From contig HG738137.1 in the NCBI GenBank assembly GCA_000499405.2, positions 11,324,621-11,388,620 on the forward strand: a DNA stretch of 64,000 nt, given 5' to 3'. The number at the start of each line of letters is the position of its first letter. Within the stretch, counting starts at the first letter, position 1. The notes beneath the pieces are model-generated. The model ran no database searches. It was not told the origin of the DNA and worked only from the letters and a program-made list of their open reading frames with translations. Positions 1-13,905 of this stretch are shown here, piece by piece. This DNA comes from Onchocerca volvulus. Its lineage: Eukaryota; Nematoda; Chromadorea; Rhabditida; Onchocercidae. The position numbers were made by a program, and so were the translations under genes.

Positions 1-301
1 AAAAAGAAAAAAAAGGATTTGAAGTAATCAAAACTTGTTTGTTTCTACAGTTACTTCAAAATTTACAGCAACAATTAAATATGTCATGACTTGATGAATT
101 TTTCAATTTCATCTTTTAGCAATGAATAATTCTAGCATGGTTGAATGAATGAAAGCCTTTCCAAGGCTCTTTAAAACCTTTCCAAATATATTTATTGATC
201 GTTTTTTTTTTTTTTTTTTTTTTAATTTTATTTATCATCTTGGAACTTTTTCATTTTTTTTCTCGCCATATTTCTTACGCATCTTAACAATGGTCGAAAG
301 T

Positions 302-415
302 GATTATCTTCACTGTGATAATCGATGATTATTGATAATGATTATCTTCACTGTGATAATCGATGATTATCGATAATGATTATCTTCACTGTGACAGCAT
401 TGATAACCATGAGTA
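302..415. repeat. 38-bp tandem repeat, about three copies
   Basis: Two near-identical 38-bp units run 302-339 and 340-377, each containing gattatcttcactgtgata and then atcgatgatta. A third copy starts at 378 and decays into related gtgata/gataa words to about 520. The 79-codon open frame across it is a by-product of the repeat. Confidence 0.8.
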
Positions 416-3400
416 TGCTTATTGTGATAACACTGATGATCGGATAAATACACTTACTATGATAGTATTGATAATCGGTGAATACGCTTACTGTGATAGT
501 AATGATAATCACTGTTATACGGGTCTTTTTATCACTGCACCCTCAAACATCTATAATGACCAGTTTATGTCGTCATTTCAACTCGATATTTCGCATCGCT
601 AATGTTAAGATAAAAAGGAGTGATATGATTTTTCCCTGAGATTTCGTGCATAGTTAAATAAAAAAAGTTGCATTAATTTTGCCGCAACTTTTTTTGGCGA
701 TTCGCAAAAGTTGATTTTTATGAATTAATAGTATACTAATTTTTAATTCTTATGAATTAATTCTGTAATTAACGCATTAAAATACTATCAAAAATAGTTA
801 TTTCAATAATTCGCGAAGCATTTCATTATTATTGAAAAAATTCTTTTTTTTTCATTCAATTTCAAAATGAATATTACTCAATTTGAAATGAAATAGACGA
901 TTCTTTTGAATTCGAAATCACTATTCTTTCATTAAAATCATTTCGATGACTCATTTTTTTTAATTAAGTAGCAAATTTTTTTTGCTAAAAATTCAATCAT
1001 TAATTGAATAGAATTTGAATAAATCATCCATTTATCCTATCGACTTCATTGCCATTTCAATTATTTCTCACAAAATCGATATCAATTTTTTTTCTTTTTT
1101 TTTTTTTATATCTATCATTTTTTTTTCAGCAAGATTAATTTTCCATTATTTGAAATGTTATCTTCCATTGTTATCAAATTTGTTATCAGAAAAATCTAAG
1201 ATGAAAATGTCTTTTAAAAAAGTGTTCACAAAAGTGCGTTAAGAAGAAGAGTTTGTTTGATTAGAATATAAGATTTACTTTATATATATATGATCAATTA
1301 ATTGTTATCAATTTATTGTGCCAATCTCAGGATTATTTCATTTCAGAATTATGGATGACCCCAAAACTGACCTCTTATAACTCATCTTTTCTCTTCTAAT
1401 CCATTTTTACCTTCCGAAGATATTCCCGATAATTCAAAACAGAAGTAAGAAAAGTGAATTCAATGTTAAATAATTTCATTATCAATGATATTTTTGAAAA
1501 TCAAATTATCCCACAAATTTGCAAGTTGAATCAGCATACATTGAATTTATTCCAGTAAAATGAAAAGATAAAGAAGAAAATCCGTAAATAACATGATTTC
1601 AAAGTTCGGAAAATCAAAATCTGCTAAGATCGGTGTAAAAAAGCTTAGTAATCAAAAAAAAAGAAACTTAAAACCAATTCAAATTAATACTGCTGTATTT
1701 GATTTGGTGTAATGCATGATGATCATTTGATAAGACTAATTATTATCAAATATAATATCTGATAATAATTGCATGTCTGTTAATTTTCCTAATTATAACA
1801 TGATCAAATACTTCAAGAAATAGCCATCAAAACAAATTGATCATTATCACAGCAATTCTTGACTTGAAATGATTTGATCTTTGTCCATTAAAGTATTTTG
1901 CCAATTTTTCTCTATACGTGATTTGTTTACGTGATTCGTTTACGTGATGTACACGTATATTGTCATTTTATAAATCAATATATGTAAAAGTGCAATTTTT
2001 CGAAATCACGTTTTCTACATATTTATTTCTCTCTTTTTTACGCATCAAATTTATTTTTTGTTCATTTGAATTCACACTAATTTTCCTTTTTTTTTCGTTT
2101 ACTTTCAACTTCATTTTTCCACTCATTAACTTTTACAATTCAATATCTTAAATTTAAAATTAAAATTTTGAAAATGTAAAATTATCTGATTGAACAAACT
2201 TGTTTGTTTTCCCTCTTTTTTTTTTGCTCGGTAAATAATTATTTCGAAACCGAAAAAAAAAACACAAAATTTACATCCTAAAAGGTCATTTTAAACATTT
2301 ATTTGCACATTTAACAATTTTAAAATAATATCTATTTAAAGCCAACAAAACTTTCTAGCAATTATTTTCTCGTTTTCTGGAACGACGCTAAAGAAGAATA
2401 AAAAACGATTAAAATCGATTTTTGCTTTCTTTATCAATAAATCTTAAGAAAATAAAATTGAGTGTTAAATAATTTAAACGAACTTGGCTCTTTATTTTTG
2501 AGGAAGAATTACATTGAAACAAATGTCTTGGCTTATTTATCAATTCCATATACTGTTAAATGTCTTTGCAATTATTTTTTCCAACAATGTTTCCTTCTTA
2601 TCAGCAACATTCCGTGCTTTGACTAAATTAATTGGCCAGAATATTCAATCAATGAAAGCTATTTTTTCTGTTGGTTTGAACAAAGTTGTAAAAACAAGCT
2701 GCATGCTGCATGTTGAATGCTTGCATGTGAATAATGCATGCTGCAGCTGCACATTTAAGTCACATCTATATCTAATAGAATAGGTTTGAGAAAAATTGAG
2801 GCAAAATTGATAAATGAATTATTCGCTTAAATTGGCCTAGCAACAGGATGATGAATTCATGCATTTATCCCTAAAAGGTTTGATTAAAATTTTGCGGCAT
2901 TAAATTGGTAATCAATATTTTACTTTTTTTTTTTTCTAATTTTTTTCATCATAATCTTTCCAATTCAAATTATATTTCGAAATTTTCACTTTTTTTTTCT
3001 CAAGAATTTCATAATTACATTTTAATAAGCTTTTTTTTATTAAATTTATCAGCTATAATTATTCCAAATGTAACTTTTTGCATATTTTAGCATATTATTT
3101 TATAATAATTTCTCAAATCTAAGTTGTATTTCAGAATTTGTAATTCTTCTGAAAATTTCATAATTACTTTTAAAATAAGATTGAATAAATTAGTTCTAAT
3201 GTGCCAAATTGTAATGAGCCTAGTTGAGTACTATCCAGTGCTATCCAAATCGAATGACAATCGATACAAAATGATTAATTAAGTATTAAATCGAGCATGA
3301 TCGATTCAAACAGAAGACAAAACAAATGCTTTGAATGGAAAACATGCAAACGATCAGCCAATAAATCATTCATGGCGTTTCTGTCTTGCGCAAAAGTCAT

Positions 3401-3517
3401 TATTCATTGCATGATCAGAAGTCGTAAAACCATCATCAAAGAACATAAAACATATTTTCATGCATATTAACTGGCCAAAAATGAAATGGAAAAGATGGAA
3501 ATTAATACGAGCCTAGG

Positions 3518-3864
3518 CTCAGTCTCGAAAATATTGAATATTATGTTATAATTGAAAAATGCAACACTAAACAACTAGTGCATGCAATACACGCAACTAT
3601 AGTGAGTGCAGGTGCATGCATATCATGATACATTTTGCAGATTATGCAAAATTTCATTCGTATTTTATTTAATTATTCCGATTTAACTCACTTAGCTCAG
3701 TCTCGAAAATATTGAATATTATATTATAATTGAAAAATGCAACACTAAACAACTAGTGCATGCAGTGCACGCAACTATAGTCAATGCAGGTGCATGCATA
3801 TCATGATACATTTTGCAGATTATGCAAAATTTCATTCATATTTTATTTAATTATTCCGATTTAA
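3518..3864. repeat. 178-bp tandem duplication
   Basis: The block 3518-3695 is repeated with few changes from 3696 to about 3864, both beginning ctcagtctcgaaaatattga. Each copy contains ctagtgcatgca and ggtgcatgcatatcatgata, so it is rich in GCATGC palindromes. The few mismatches (for example gtgagtgc versus gtcaatgc) suggest a fairly recent duplication. No coding potential is seen. Confidence 0.9.
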
Positions 3865-4684
3865 GTCATTTATGACTTGATTTATTGCCTACAAAATATT
3901 TAACTCATTAACTCGAGATATTTAACTCAATCATTTCGACTTAACTCATTTACTACTTAATTTATTGCTTCATTAATTAATTCCACTTTTTTCCTTTTTT
4001 CTTTTTTCAACCTTTAATCTCGAAATTATTGGCCACAAATTAAGTTATTTCATAAGTATTTGCCAAAATTGAGGCTTCAGGCTCAGATTCAGAATATTCT
4101 GTGTAGAAATTTTAGTTACTGAATGAGGAAATTCAATCTCTGAGAAATACTATCGATATTTTAGATTTTTCCTTTCATCCTACCGTATTTTATTCATATT
4201 TCATTTAATTATTTCGATTTAACTTTCATTTAATACTTGACTTTGTCAAATATTGAAATCGAATTTGAATTGAATTACTAATTTGAATTGGTAACATTGT
4301 TCATTGATAAACAAAATATATTGTAATATGATTTTCACTATTTAATGTACACTTTTTTTTTTCTTACTATAACTATTATAACTTATAACTATTTTAAACA
4401 GTGTCATACATATTTATTAAATGAAATCTTCAATAACAGAAAATTTGAATCAAAATCAAATTTTTAATTTTATGATAAAATTTACATTCTCTATTGTTTT
4501 TAAAATCAAATTCGAATTTTTAATTTCGTGGCAAAAAAAAAATTCGAATTTTTTAATTTTTTTGACAAAATTTTTATTGGTTGTTTATCGTTTTGGAATC
4601 AAATTCGAATATTTAATTTTTTTTTTCTTTTTAGATAAAATTTGCTGTTGTTTTATTGGTTGGAATCAAATTTAAATTTTTTTA

Positions 4685-4723
4685 AAATTTATGTGTAAAA
4701 TTTGAAATTTTACACATAAATTT
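4685..4723. repeat. perfect 19-bp inverted repeat with 1-nt spacer
   Basis: The arm 4685-4703 is exactly the reverse complement of 4705-4723 around a single G at 4704. This would form a cruciform or, if transcribed, a hairpin too tightly closed to be a typical RNA stem-loop. It is AT-rich, so a chance origin by local copying is possible. Confidence 0.85.
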
Positions 4724-7700
4724 CGGTAGAAAATTTTCGCGACAAAAACGAATTTCTAATGTAATCATTTTGTAAAATGGTAGAAAAAAAAAAGAAAAAA
4801 AAGGAAATTTCTTTCTCTTTTTTTTCCACTCCAAATTGTAAAATGGATTGGTCGAAAAAAAAAAAAGGAAGAAAGAAAAGTGGAATGAATTGAGATAGCA
4901 ATGTTGACATAACCATACCATATGCATGGATGGATGGATCAGTTCGATCGATGGACAACAGATGACAGATGGAAAATGTTGAAATATTGTCGTACAAATT
5001 TTGTGTGTCAGCAAAAATAGTTTGGCGGCAAAAAGACTGATTGACCAAATTAAAATTGAAGGATTAAAATTGAAATTTGATCGATTAACTAAACAATTGT
5101 TGACCAAATATATTAATGTAATCCTTCTTATTCCTAATTTTTGAAATTTTAAATTAAACAAAAAAAAAAAAAAAAATCAATTTCAATTATTCAAAAATTG
5201 AATGCAATTTATGCTAATTTAGAAAGAATTTTGATTTTTTTTTCAGAAAAAAAAATTTCAAAACTGAAATTTCGCTTTTTTCAAATATTTAAAAAAAAAT
5301 GTTTGTAGCTTTTTTTTCCGTTTTTTAAAATTTTTTTCTTTTTTTTTCCAGAAAGAATTTTGGTAAATTCTTTTTGTTCCAAAAAATTCTTTGAAAAAAA
5401 AAGTTTAAAACTTAAATTTTTGTAATTTTTAAAATATTTACAAATTTTGGCATCATTTTTTTCTTTCGTTTTTTTTTTTCATTTTGCCGCTTTGTTGTCT
5501 TGAATAATACTTTTGAAATACATATATTTGGAACAGTTGTCGTGTTATGAATGTGATAAAGTTTTAGCATATTCGTTCTATTCAACTATTTTCAAATCTT
5601 CTAATTTTGCTGTAATCAGAAAATTCTTATCAGTTACTAATCGTTTCCAATCAATATCTCATTTTGTTCATTTAATTCTCTGATAAGCTTGAATTTCTTC
5701 AACTAATCAATGATCTTTCTAAAATATTTCGCAAAATGATAATTAATATGAGATATTTTAAGCTGATTATTTCCAAAGAGCAAAGTTTTACGACATTTTT
5801 CCTCCAAAATAATCACCATTCCAAATCTTCAATTCCTGAACGATTTAAAAATTGAATTATTGTCGGTTCTCTCAAAATTTTGTTTAAATAATTAAGCATT
5901 TCATTAAATTTGTATTTAAGTTTGATTTTTGAACGAAAATAAGAAAGGCAAAATTTTGAGCATATGTTGAGAAAAAAAGAACTATCAAAATAATAACAAA
6001 TTTATTTTCCACTTTTTCCTTCAGACGTTTCACTTTTCACTTATTTAAACGTTCGAAATATTATATTATCTTTAATTATAATTAATTAATGTCAGTCTCT
6101 TATAATCCTCCAAAACTCTTGTAGCCAATTTTGATAGAATTATAGAAAGTTTAAAAAATTTCCCGCTTGCTATGTGCCGCTAAAAAAAAAAATTAAACGA
6201 CTGTGCGATAGAAATCGCTGATGTGCGACGATAAAGGAAGGAAATCCGTATGGCAGAAATCGCTAATGAAGCGACGGTTTCAATTTTTTCAATTTAAATA
6301 ATAATATAACTTGATTAATTTTTATGAAATTTGAACTGTTTCATTAATCTTCGTTAGCAATCATTCTTATTTCAAATCATTTTTCAAATATATATAAAAA
6401 AGTAAAAATTGTAAGGCGAAAGTTTCATTTTTTTTATCATTGCTTATTTTATTCTTCGTTTTAAGATTTAGTCCATTCTTGTTTTTCATATTTTAAACAA
6501 TCAATTTTTTTGCTTCATTTATTTTTCTTCTTCTCTTTCGAGCTAATTTTTACCTGATTTTATCAATTTTTCTTTCCTAACCTATACATTTATGTACTTT
6601 TCCGATTAATTTTTTCCGGTTCTTTTTTTTTTCTCTTTTCAGCGCCATTTATGATTGATTATTTTCTTTATTTTAAATATACCTTTGAGAACTTTTTTTT
6701 CCCGTTCATCATCCTTTTTTTTTTTTTTTTTTTGGTACAAGATTTTTAGGTAAAACTTTCCGACTTATAATGATAATTATTGATAAAATGCTATCGAAAG
6801 ATGATAATACATCATTCTTCTGTCATCCTCTCATCACTTTCGTTCGTTCAAATATCATCAAAAAAATAAAATGGTCAATTTAATAAGTTCACTTTTTTTT
6901 TTTTTTTTTTCAAACGAATCATTTCCTTTCAATTTCCAATCGTTCATTTTTCGAAAGAAAAAAAAAATTTTTTCTCGAAAATGACAAATTTGAATTAAAA
7001 AAATAAAATATGCTTATATTATTTGCATAGATTATCGGTCATTCTTCGGTCATTCTTTCTCATTCAAACAATGACCGGTTACTTGTATCTGTCCATCTTC
7101 ATGTATTACTTTTTTCCTTCTATTATTTCAATCAAATTGAAGGACCATTATTGATTTTAAGAGAAAATATGGTATTACGAATTTCGATATTGCAAAATTT
7201 TTAACTATAGACTCATATTTTGATCACTTGATTTCATTTGCAAACTTGATGGAAGCGTTTACTTAGTTTTATTAGATTAAAATAGAATTAACGCTTGGCA
7301 AGTTTGAAATATTCAAGAATATAATCCTTGTCTTCCTCAAAAAAGTTTTTTGTCTTTTTCAAATTAAATGAAACCATTCAATGAAACAAAATCTTTTGAA
7401 ATTTTTAAACAAAAAAAAAGAAAAAATCGTGAAATTTTTGAATTAAAAATTTTCATCAAAATTGAATTATCGCTGATTTTTCATCAATTTTTCCTCATTT
7501 CTCTTCATGATACATATTTTATTAAATCGATAATGTGTTATTAATTTGATATTCATAGAAAATATATGCATGAATATATTTATCGGGCCAGAAAATTTTC
7601 ATTTCTAGAATCATTAAAACACCAAAATTTCAATAATTCTTAATGATCGTAATTTTAGCATCAAATGCAAGCAATTTTCGCAAGATTTTACTTTGCATGC

Positions 7701-8131
7701 ACAAAAATTGCAAAAACGAGTTCTATTTTGATTAAATCAAATAAATTTAAATTGGATTATCAAGTTTTTAATTCTTTAACCACCGAAGGTTAATAATATG
7801 ACCAGATTGATTGATAACATTTTATACAATTCAAATGCATAATTTTTCCAAAAAAATTCAATTAAATTTAAATTTAATTTTGTTCCTTATCCAAAAAAAC
7901 TTCATTTCCTAAACTTTTATAATGAAGATTATTGAATAATATTTTTGATTAGTTCAAAAATTTCATTTTACATTTAAATTTATTTCTTTTTTTCCCTTTC
8001 TTCCTTTACAAATTTCTTTGCTCTTTTGTTCAGTTCTACTTCGATATTCATAGGTTTTTGTCATTTTAATATTTTCTCCAACTAGTTTCTTCTCTCCTAC
8101 TCGAATTTATTTCAAATAATTTTTTTCTTTT

Positions 8132-8310
8132 TAAATTTATATTCAAGTTTGAAAAAAAAAAAAAGCGAACAGAGTTTATAATTAATGAGTCAGCTAATTA
8201 GTTTAATCAACAATTCATCCTTTTCTGCTCGAATTTTACTAAAATTTATATTCAAGTTTGAAAAAAAAAGCGAACGAAGTTTGTAATTAATGAGTTAATT
8301 AGTTAATTAA
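8132..8310. repeat. direct duplication of about 70 bp
   Basis: The segment 8132-8205 (taaatttatattcaagtttg, a run of A, gcgaac, then attaatgagt) recurs at 8241-8310 with minor changes and a shorter A run. About 35 bp separate the copies. No gene lies nearby. Confidence 0.75.
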
Positions 8311-10075
8311 TTAATAGCTTGAAATGATTGGTCCAATTAATTATCAGCTAATATATATATGCCATGAAAAAATTATATATATATCACTCAATCGATATCA
8401 TTCCCCCCACTTTTTCATAGCATTTTTCTTATCAGTATGTTTGATGATAATCTTATCACTCACTTCATTTCCTACTTTCGTTCTTATAAAGCAAACTTTT
8501 GCCATTTTTCTTTTTTTTTTCAATTTTCTGAACAAAATGATTCATTCTCGCCATACTGTCTATTCGAACAATTGCTTCATATTTCTTTTATCAATAATTT
8601 TTTATTTATTTTATTTTACATAAAGTTAAAGCCTTGAATAATTCCGATCCTCACTCTAATATTTGACAACAAGCTTCGTTAATTTACTTTTAACAATTTA
8701 GTTTTCAAAATTTTTATCAAAAAATAAATTTACAAAAAATTATTATCTTCCAGAAAAAAGTTGAAAAAAAAATTCTAAAATTTATAATCGAAATTTCAGA
8801 TAAATTTTGCAAACAATTTTAAAAAATAAAACTTATATTTTATTTAAAAAATATATATTTCACATAAAACATAAATAATTAATTCTTTCTGAAGAATTCA
8901 ATATCATTCCATTATCACAAGAATTATCGATGATAGGAATTATTGATTGATTTTATCAATTTTAACTTTAATTAAGTAAGAAGAAGCGTAAAGTAAGGTA
9001 AAACGTGAAATGAATTGAAGAAGACGTATGAATGAGGTTTGAAGTGGAAAGTTAAATAAAAAGTGATAATAATTTTCAAGTTTCAAAACCAGTTTTTCCA
9101 ATCACATTACACTGTTCCATCAATCTAATCATTTCCTTATCATTTGTTGTATTTGTTTATCATTAATATCACTTAAATTATCACAATACTGTTTCCGTTC
9201 TAGCTTTTCGACTTTTGTTAAAACTATAATTAATAATCTTATTGACAAGAATATTTGACTATTTTTTATGTTTTATTTTTCTAAAAGGCAAATTCATCCA
9301 TTCGAATTGAAAATTATTTTTTTCCACCTCTTTTTCTTAGAAAAATACCCAAATATTTCTAGAATTCTCGAGAATCCTTTTTTTGAAATGATTTTTCTCG
9401 ATCGAGATTAAATATAGAAAAGCTAGTGATTGGGAACGAAATATTAGAGTTACCTTCAAAGCTTGCATTATTTCTACATTTTATTATAAAATCCAAAGCC
9501 AAAAAAAAAGTGCTCTTTGAAAATTCGCAATTGAAGAATTTGATAAACATAAAAAGCAATTTTCCAAAATTTTCTACTGGAAAATTTAAAGTTTAAATTT
9601 AAATTGGAAATTATGAAAAAGATATCAAATCTGAAATGCTAATTTTTGCACGAAAAATTACAATTCGATTTTTTCTACTCTGTAATTTACTTCCTTGTTC
9701 TTGAAAAAAAGATAAAAAGTGTAAATTAATTAAGTTAAAACTAATTCGTCGTCGAAATTATGCAAATAAGTGATGAAAAAAAAAAAAAAAAGTACAAATT
9801 TAGTTCGAGAAATGCTCTTAAATTTGAAGTATATTCTCTCAAAACTTTTCCATAGTTTGTCATTCTGAAAATTTTAATTTCCATTTCTTTTTTTTTTAAA
9901 AATATTAATTCAATTTTGCGTAATTCGATATTTTAGAAAATTTAATTTCTATTTTTCTTATTATTTTAAAAGAAATTAATGAACATGCAAATGATATTTT
10001 TGCAAAGAACAATAAATCAAACAAACGAAAAGCGTTAAAAAAAAAAAAATTAATTGAAATTAAGTAATTATTTCA

Positions 10076-10854
10076 ATGAATTTATTTGTAATTCAAATAT
10101 TTCTATCAATTATTAAATTATTTTCTGATATTATGAGACTTAATGATCCCCGCAGCATGTGGTACCCTGAAATATCCATCATAACAGGTAGCTATCGTAA
10201 AATTAAGGACAAGTTGAAATTTAATATCCAGTTTTCTCCCTATATCCATGTTTATGAATTTTTAATGAAATTTTTATGATCGTAATATGGAACACTTTAA
10301 AAATGAAACAATTGGAATTATCGATTAGTTCAAATTTATGAATGACCCAATTGATCAATTCATTCATATCTGGTAATTTTTAATTTCAATTTTAATTTCA
10401 GGAAAATATCAGGTTTCTTAATTTAACAGCAAATAATATTAAATTAGGAAATAAACCGATAAGCTTTTCAATTAATTTTAAATATCCATTTGCTGAAGTA
10501 AGTAGTTTATCAAAAATTTTTTTCACTTCTAAATTTTATCAGAAAAAATAACAATTAAAATTTCCACCTTTCTTTCAATTTACACAATAATTATTTTGTT
10601 ATAAAAGGAAGTGAAAAAATCGTAATTATTCTTCAAATTTGTCATCTTTTTTATCATTCCGATCTTATCGTTATCAATTTGAAACATTACTTCAACAACA
10701 AATCTTCTAAATTTTTCACAATTTCCTACTTTTTTTTTTTGTTCGCTACAAAATCATTGAAATGTCATAATTTCATTTCATATCCTAAATCTTCATTTTT
10801 TTTTTTTTTTAATTTTAGGATAAAAAAATAAAAAGAAAAATTAAAGGAACATAA
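10076..10854 (+). CDS. candidate three-exon small secreted protein, unrecognised
   Basis: I do not recognise this protein and the model is tentative. Proposed exons are 10076-10249, 10402-10497 and 10819-10854. Exon 2 is flanked by a strong acceptor (taatttcag) and a strong donor (GTAAGT), and exon 3 by the acceptor aattttag; all junctions are phase 0, giving about 101 residues. The first donor (CAT|GTTTAT) is weak. The N-terminus starts MNLFVIQIFLSII, hydrophobic like a signal peptide. The middle has alternating polar and apolar residues suggestive of beta strands (KLKFNIQF and PISFSINFKYPF). The last exon is strongly basic (DKKIKRKIKGT). It is less Phe-rich than neighbouring random frames. 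It could still be chance in AT-rich DNA. Confidence 0.3.
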
Positions 10855-13800
10855 CGATAGAATAAAATTTGCTACTGAAAATATTCCAAGTTCAATGCCA
10901 TACCGTATTCTAATTAATTAATTAATTAATTATACGATAACTACACATATAGATGAATGTCGTCTGTCTCAATCTTCCAAACAAATCATTGTTGACAAAA
11001 GGAATGATTCTCAAATGGTACCTTTTTACTAATATTCGAATTCAATTTGATAGATTACAAGCAACTTTCTTTCACCATCAAATCTCACGAATCAAGGTAC
11101 TATCTCTCTGTTTTCTTCTCTCCCTGTCAAAATCTTTCCGCAAAATGACAATTAATATGACATGTCATCTAATGAATGAGCAATAGTTCTTCGTCATTCA
11201 TTTAACCTTTTATGAATGTAATGTCAAAATTGTCACTTAACAATATTAGCCGACAAGTTCATCCATAAGAATCCATTTGATTCATCCTGTTGTTTCCTCT
11301 CAAATCATTTGAAAAACATGAAATAAACCTGGTCATGATAATGGTGATGTTGGTATTAGGATGATGATGATGATGATGATGATAATGACGATGTTGATGA
11401 TGTTAATGTTGTTAATGATGATGATGATGATGTTGATGATGATGATGATGATGTTGATGGCGGTAGTAATGGTAGATGTTAATGATGTTGATGATGCTGT
11501 TTCTTCCCCCCTCCTTAATCCTCTCAAACATTTGACAAGCATGAAACAAATGTTCATGTCGATGATGATACTAGGATGACGATGATGATGATGATGATAG
11601 CGATAGTTATAATGGATGTTAATGGTGTTGATGATGATGATAGTGGTGTTCCCGCTTATCATAATATACGATCATTTTTCGAACCAATATTGTTTTGTTC
11701 CATCTCGTACATTTCATACTTTAAAATGTCAATTTGCGCCGAGCTATCATATCAGTCCATCCAACCATCCATCTTCTATCTGTCCATTCAATCATTGTAC
11801 CTTTTTTTTTCAAACTTCCTTTTTTTCTCCTCTTCTCTTTTCTTTCTTTGCTATTTTATATCGAATCATAAAATGAAATGAAAAAAGATTCGATAAATAT
11901 TGAAATTAACCGGAGAATAAATTATTCTTCTCAATTTTTTATTTCAAACAATTGAATTTAACTTAATTTTGTCACTTGCGATGCTAGAATTCCTTTTTTT
12001 CAATTAATTTACAAATTGTTGAATCAATAATATACTGATAATTAATTACCTTTCAAAAATTCTCAGTAATATCTCGAGAATTTATCAGATTTACAAAAAT
12101 TTGGTTGTCTTATCAGATTTTGTTGTCCTAAAATTCATTCCATTAATGTCATATTTCGTATCTAAGCTTCGTTACATAGTTAGATATTAATTATTCAGAT
12201 GAATAGATATTAATTAATCCTAAAAATAGTTATTAATTAATCTGAAAAATAGATATTCGATATTGTTATATTACTAAATAATCTTTTTAAATATAAATGA
12301 AAATTTAAATTTTTGGTAAATTTTACATTTTAGATATTTTGCTCATTTCAGAATATTTTTCAACTTTTCCCGTTGTATTTAATTTAAAATCATGATTTAA
12401 ACAAAAAAAAAATAATAATAATTTCTAATTTATTGATTAAAAATACGATTCTATGACTTCGGCGGCAATGGCTGAGGCGACATGTAAAATCAAAAAGTAT
12501 CAATATTACATGCCGACTGTCACAATCACAGAGGTGATATTCTTCTAATCGATAAATTGGAAAAATATATCAAACATATTCAATTTTCTACTTTCTGTAT
12601 GTTTTGTTATTTGATAATTCTTTCAATTATTGATTTTTTAGGATTTGTTTGAAGGTTTTGGACACTTAATCTATGTTTAACAATTAATTTCAGCTAATTT
12701 TCAATCTCCAAAAAAAAAAGGGAAATCGAAATTTCATTTTATTTCAATAAAATTTCAAGTTGCATTTCATGCTAAAAACTGTGATTACCGATTTTGAGGT
12801 GTATTACTTGTTGAAAACTATAATCTCGACTTCGAGATCTATTCCTTCTTAAGAACTATAATCCCGAGTTTCCTTTCTTTTCCGGGATATTCTTCCGGAT
12901 TTCTTTTTTCGCGAGATATTTACCCAAAATTATTCAGACAATAATAAGAATTATCCGATAGTTCTCTTATTCTCATGAAACATATGAAAGAAAACAAGTT
13001 ACATGTCAATAAATCATATTTGAGTGTAAAGTGAGAGTATCCTTGAGTCCTCTCAAGGTCAATATTTCGATAACGAGCCTTGGGCCAATTTTTCGAGCCT
13101 AGGGCCAATTAATACTATCATTCATTTTCATCTGAAAATGAATAAAAGCCTGTTGTCTACTTCATCTGATTCCATCTGCTACTTCAATCATTTCAGTCTT
13201 TGTTCCTTAATTTCAATCAAAAATTTACAATACAATTAAATCAGTAATAAATTAAATCAATCATCAATTTAAAATATATCATAGAAATCTTAAATATCAT
13301 GCATATTTTTAAATATTCAATAATTTCTACAATAATTTAAATGATTCAAATTTTTCATATTTAAAATAGATATTGCAAATTAATTATTAAATTAAAAATA
13401 TTTTTTAAATTAAAAATATTTTTTAAATTAAAAGTATTTTTTATTCGATCCCTTTTTTTATCTGTTAGCGGCAAATATGGAAATTCGTAGATAAGCTAAT
13501 GTTAAATTAGAATACAGCACAAAGGTCAGGTCACAAAGTGAGCTTTGTAAACTTTAAAATCAATCGATAAAGCTGCTATCTTCAGGGGAAAAGAAGAAGC
13601 TTGTTAGCCAATACCTATTTCAACACTCCAAAGATAGCAAAGAACACTGTGAGAGAGAGAGAGAAAGAGAGAGAAAAAAAGAAAAGAAAATATTATATAG
13701 ATTATACTATACCTATCATTCTCATTATCATATCATTATCATATCATACAAATGTACCTCATCGATAATTGACCTCATCCCAATAATATCCTCTCCAATA

Positions 13801-13905
13801 TTTTATTCCTTAATCGTTCTCTTTTTCTCTAATTCTTCAAATAAATATTTGTAAATGTATATACTATCTCCGCCTCTCTGCTACTTACTTACTACTACTC
13901 TTTAG
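10855..13905. other. intergenic, simple repeats
   Basis: No gene is supported. A frame at about 10941-11028 ends in a Tyr codon and stop and includes the string HIDECRLSQSSKQ, but it has no convincing splice context. A GC-richer patch lies at 12450-12540, and a GA-rich tract at 13649-13690. A frame on the minus strand at 12920-13108 is open but unrecognised. Confidence 0.45.
11359..11660. repeat. imperfect (ATG/GAT)n trinucleotide array
   Basis: Imperfect GAT/ATG triplets are broken by gttgatgatg words and one non-repetitive interruption (about 11490-11560). Open frames on both strands here translate to poly-Met/Ile/His runs and are repeat artefacts. Confidence 0.9.

Larger units (their letters stand above)
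1..10075. other. gene-poor AT-rich intergenic region
   Basis: No coding gene could be supported here. The open frames are short and dominated by Phe, Ile, Leu, Asn and Lys, as expected from T- and A-rich DNA. The stretch holds poly-T and poly-A runs (for example near 200-222, 6716-6733 and 6893-6910), short tandem repeats and direct duplications listed separately. A slightly GC-richer patch at 6165-6275 carries the phrase agaaatcgct twice (near 6209 and 6254), each followed by a gcgacg-like string, but has no usable reading frame. Confidence 0.6.

Noticed and set aside
4682..5161. The longest minus-strand open frame in the first 10 kb (159 codons)
   Set aside because: Composition is Phe/Ser/Lys-rich from homopolymer tracts, it overlaps a perfect palindrome, and nothing in it resembles a domain.
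11333..11881. Overlapping open frames on both strands with poly-Met, poly-Ile or His runs
   Set aside because: They are translations of an ATG/GAT triplet array and have no start, splice or homology support.
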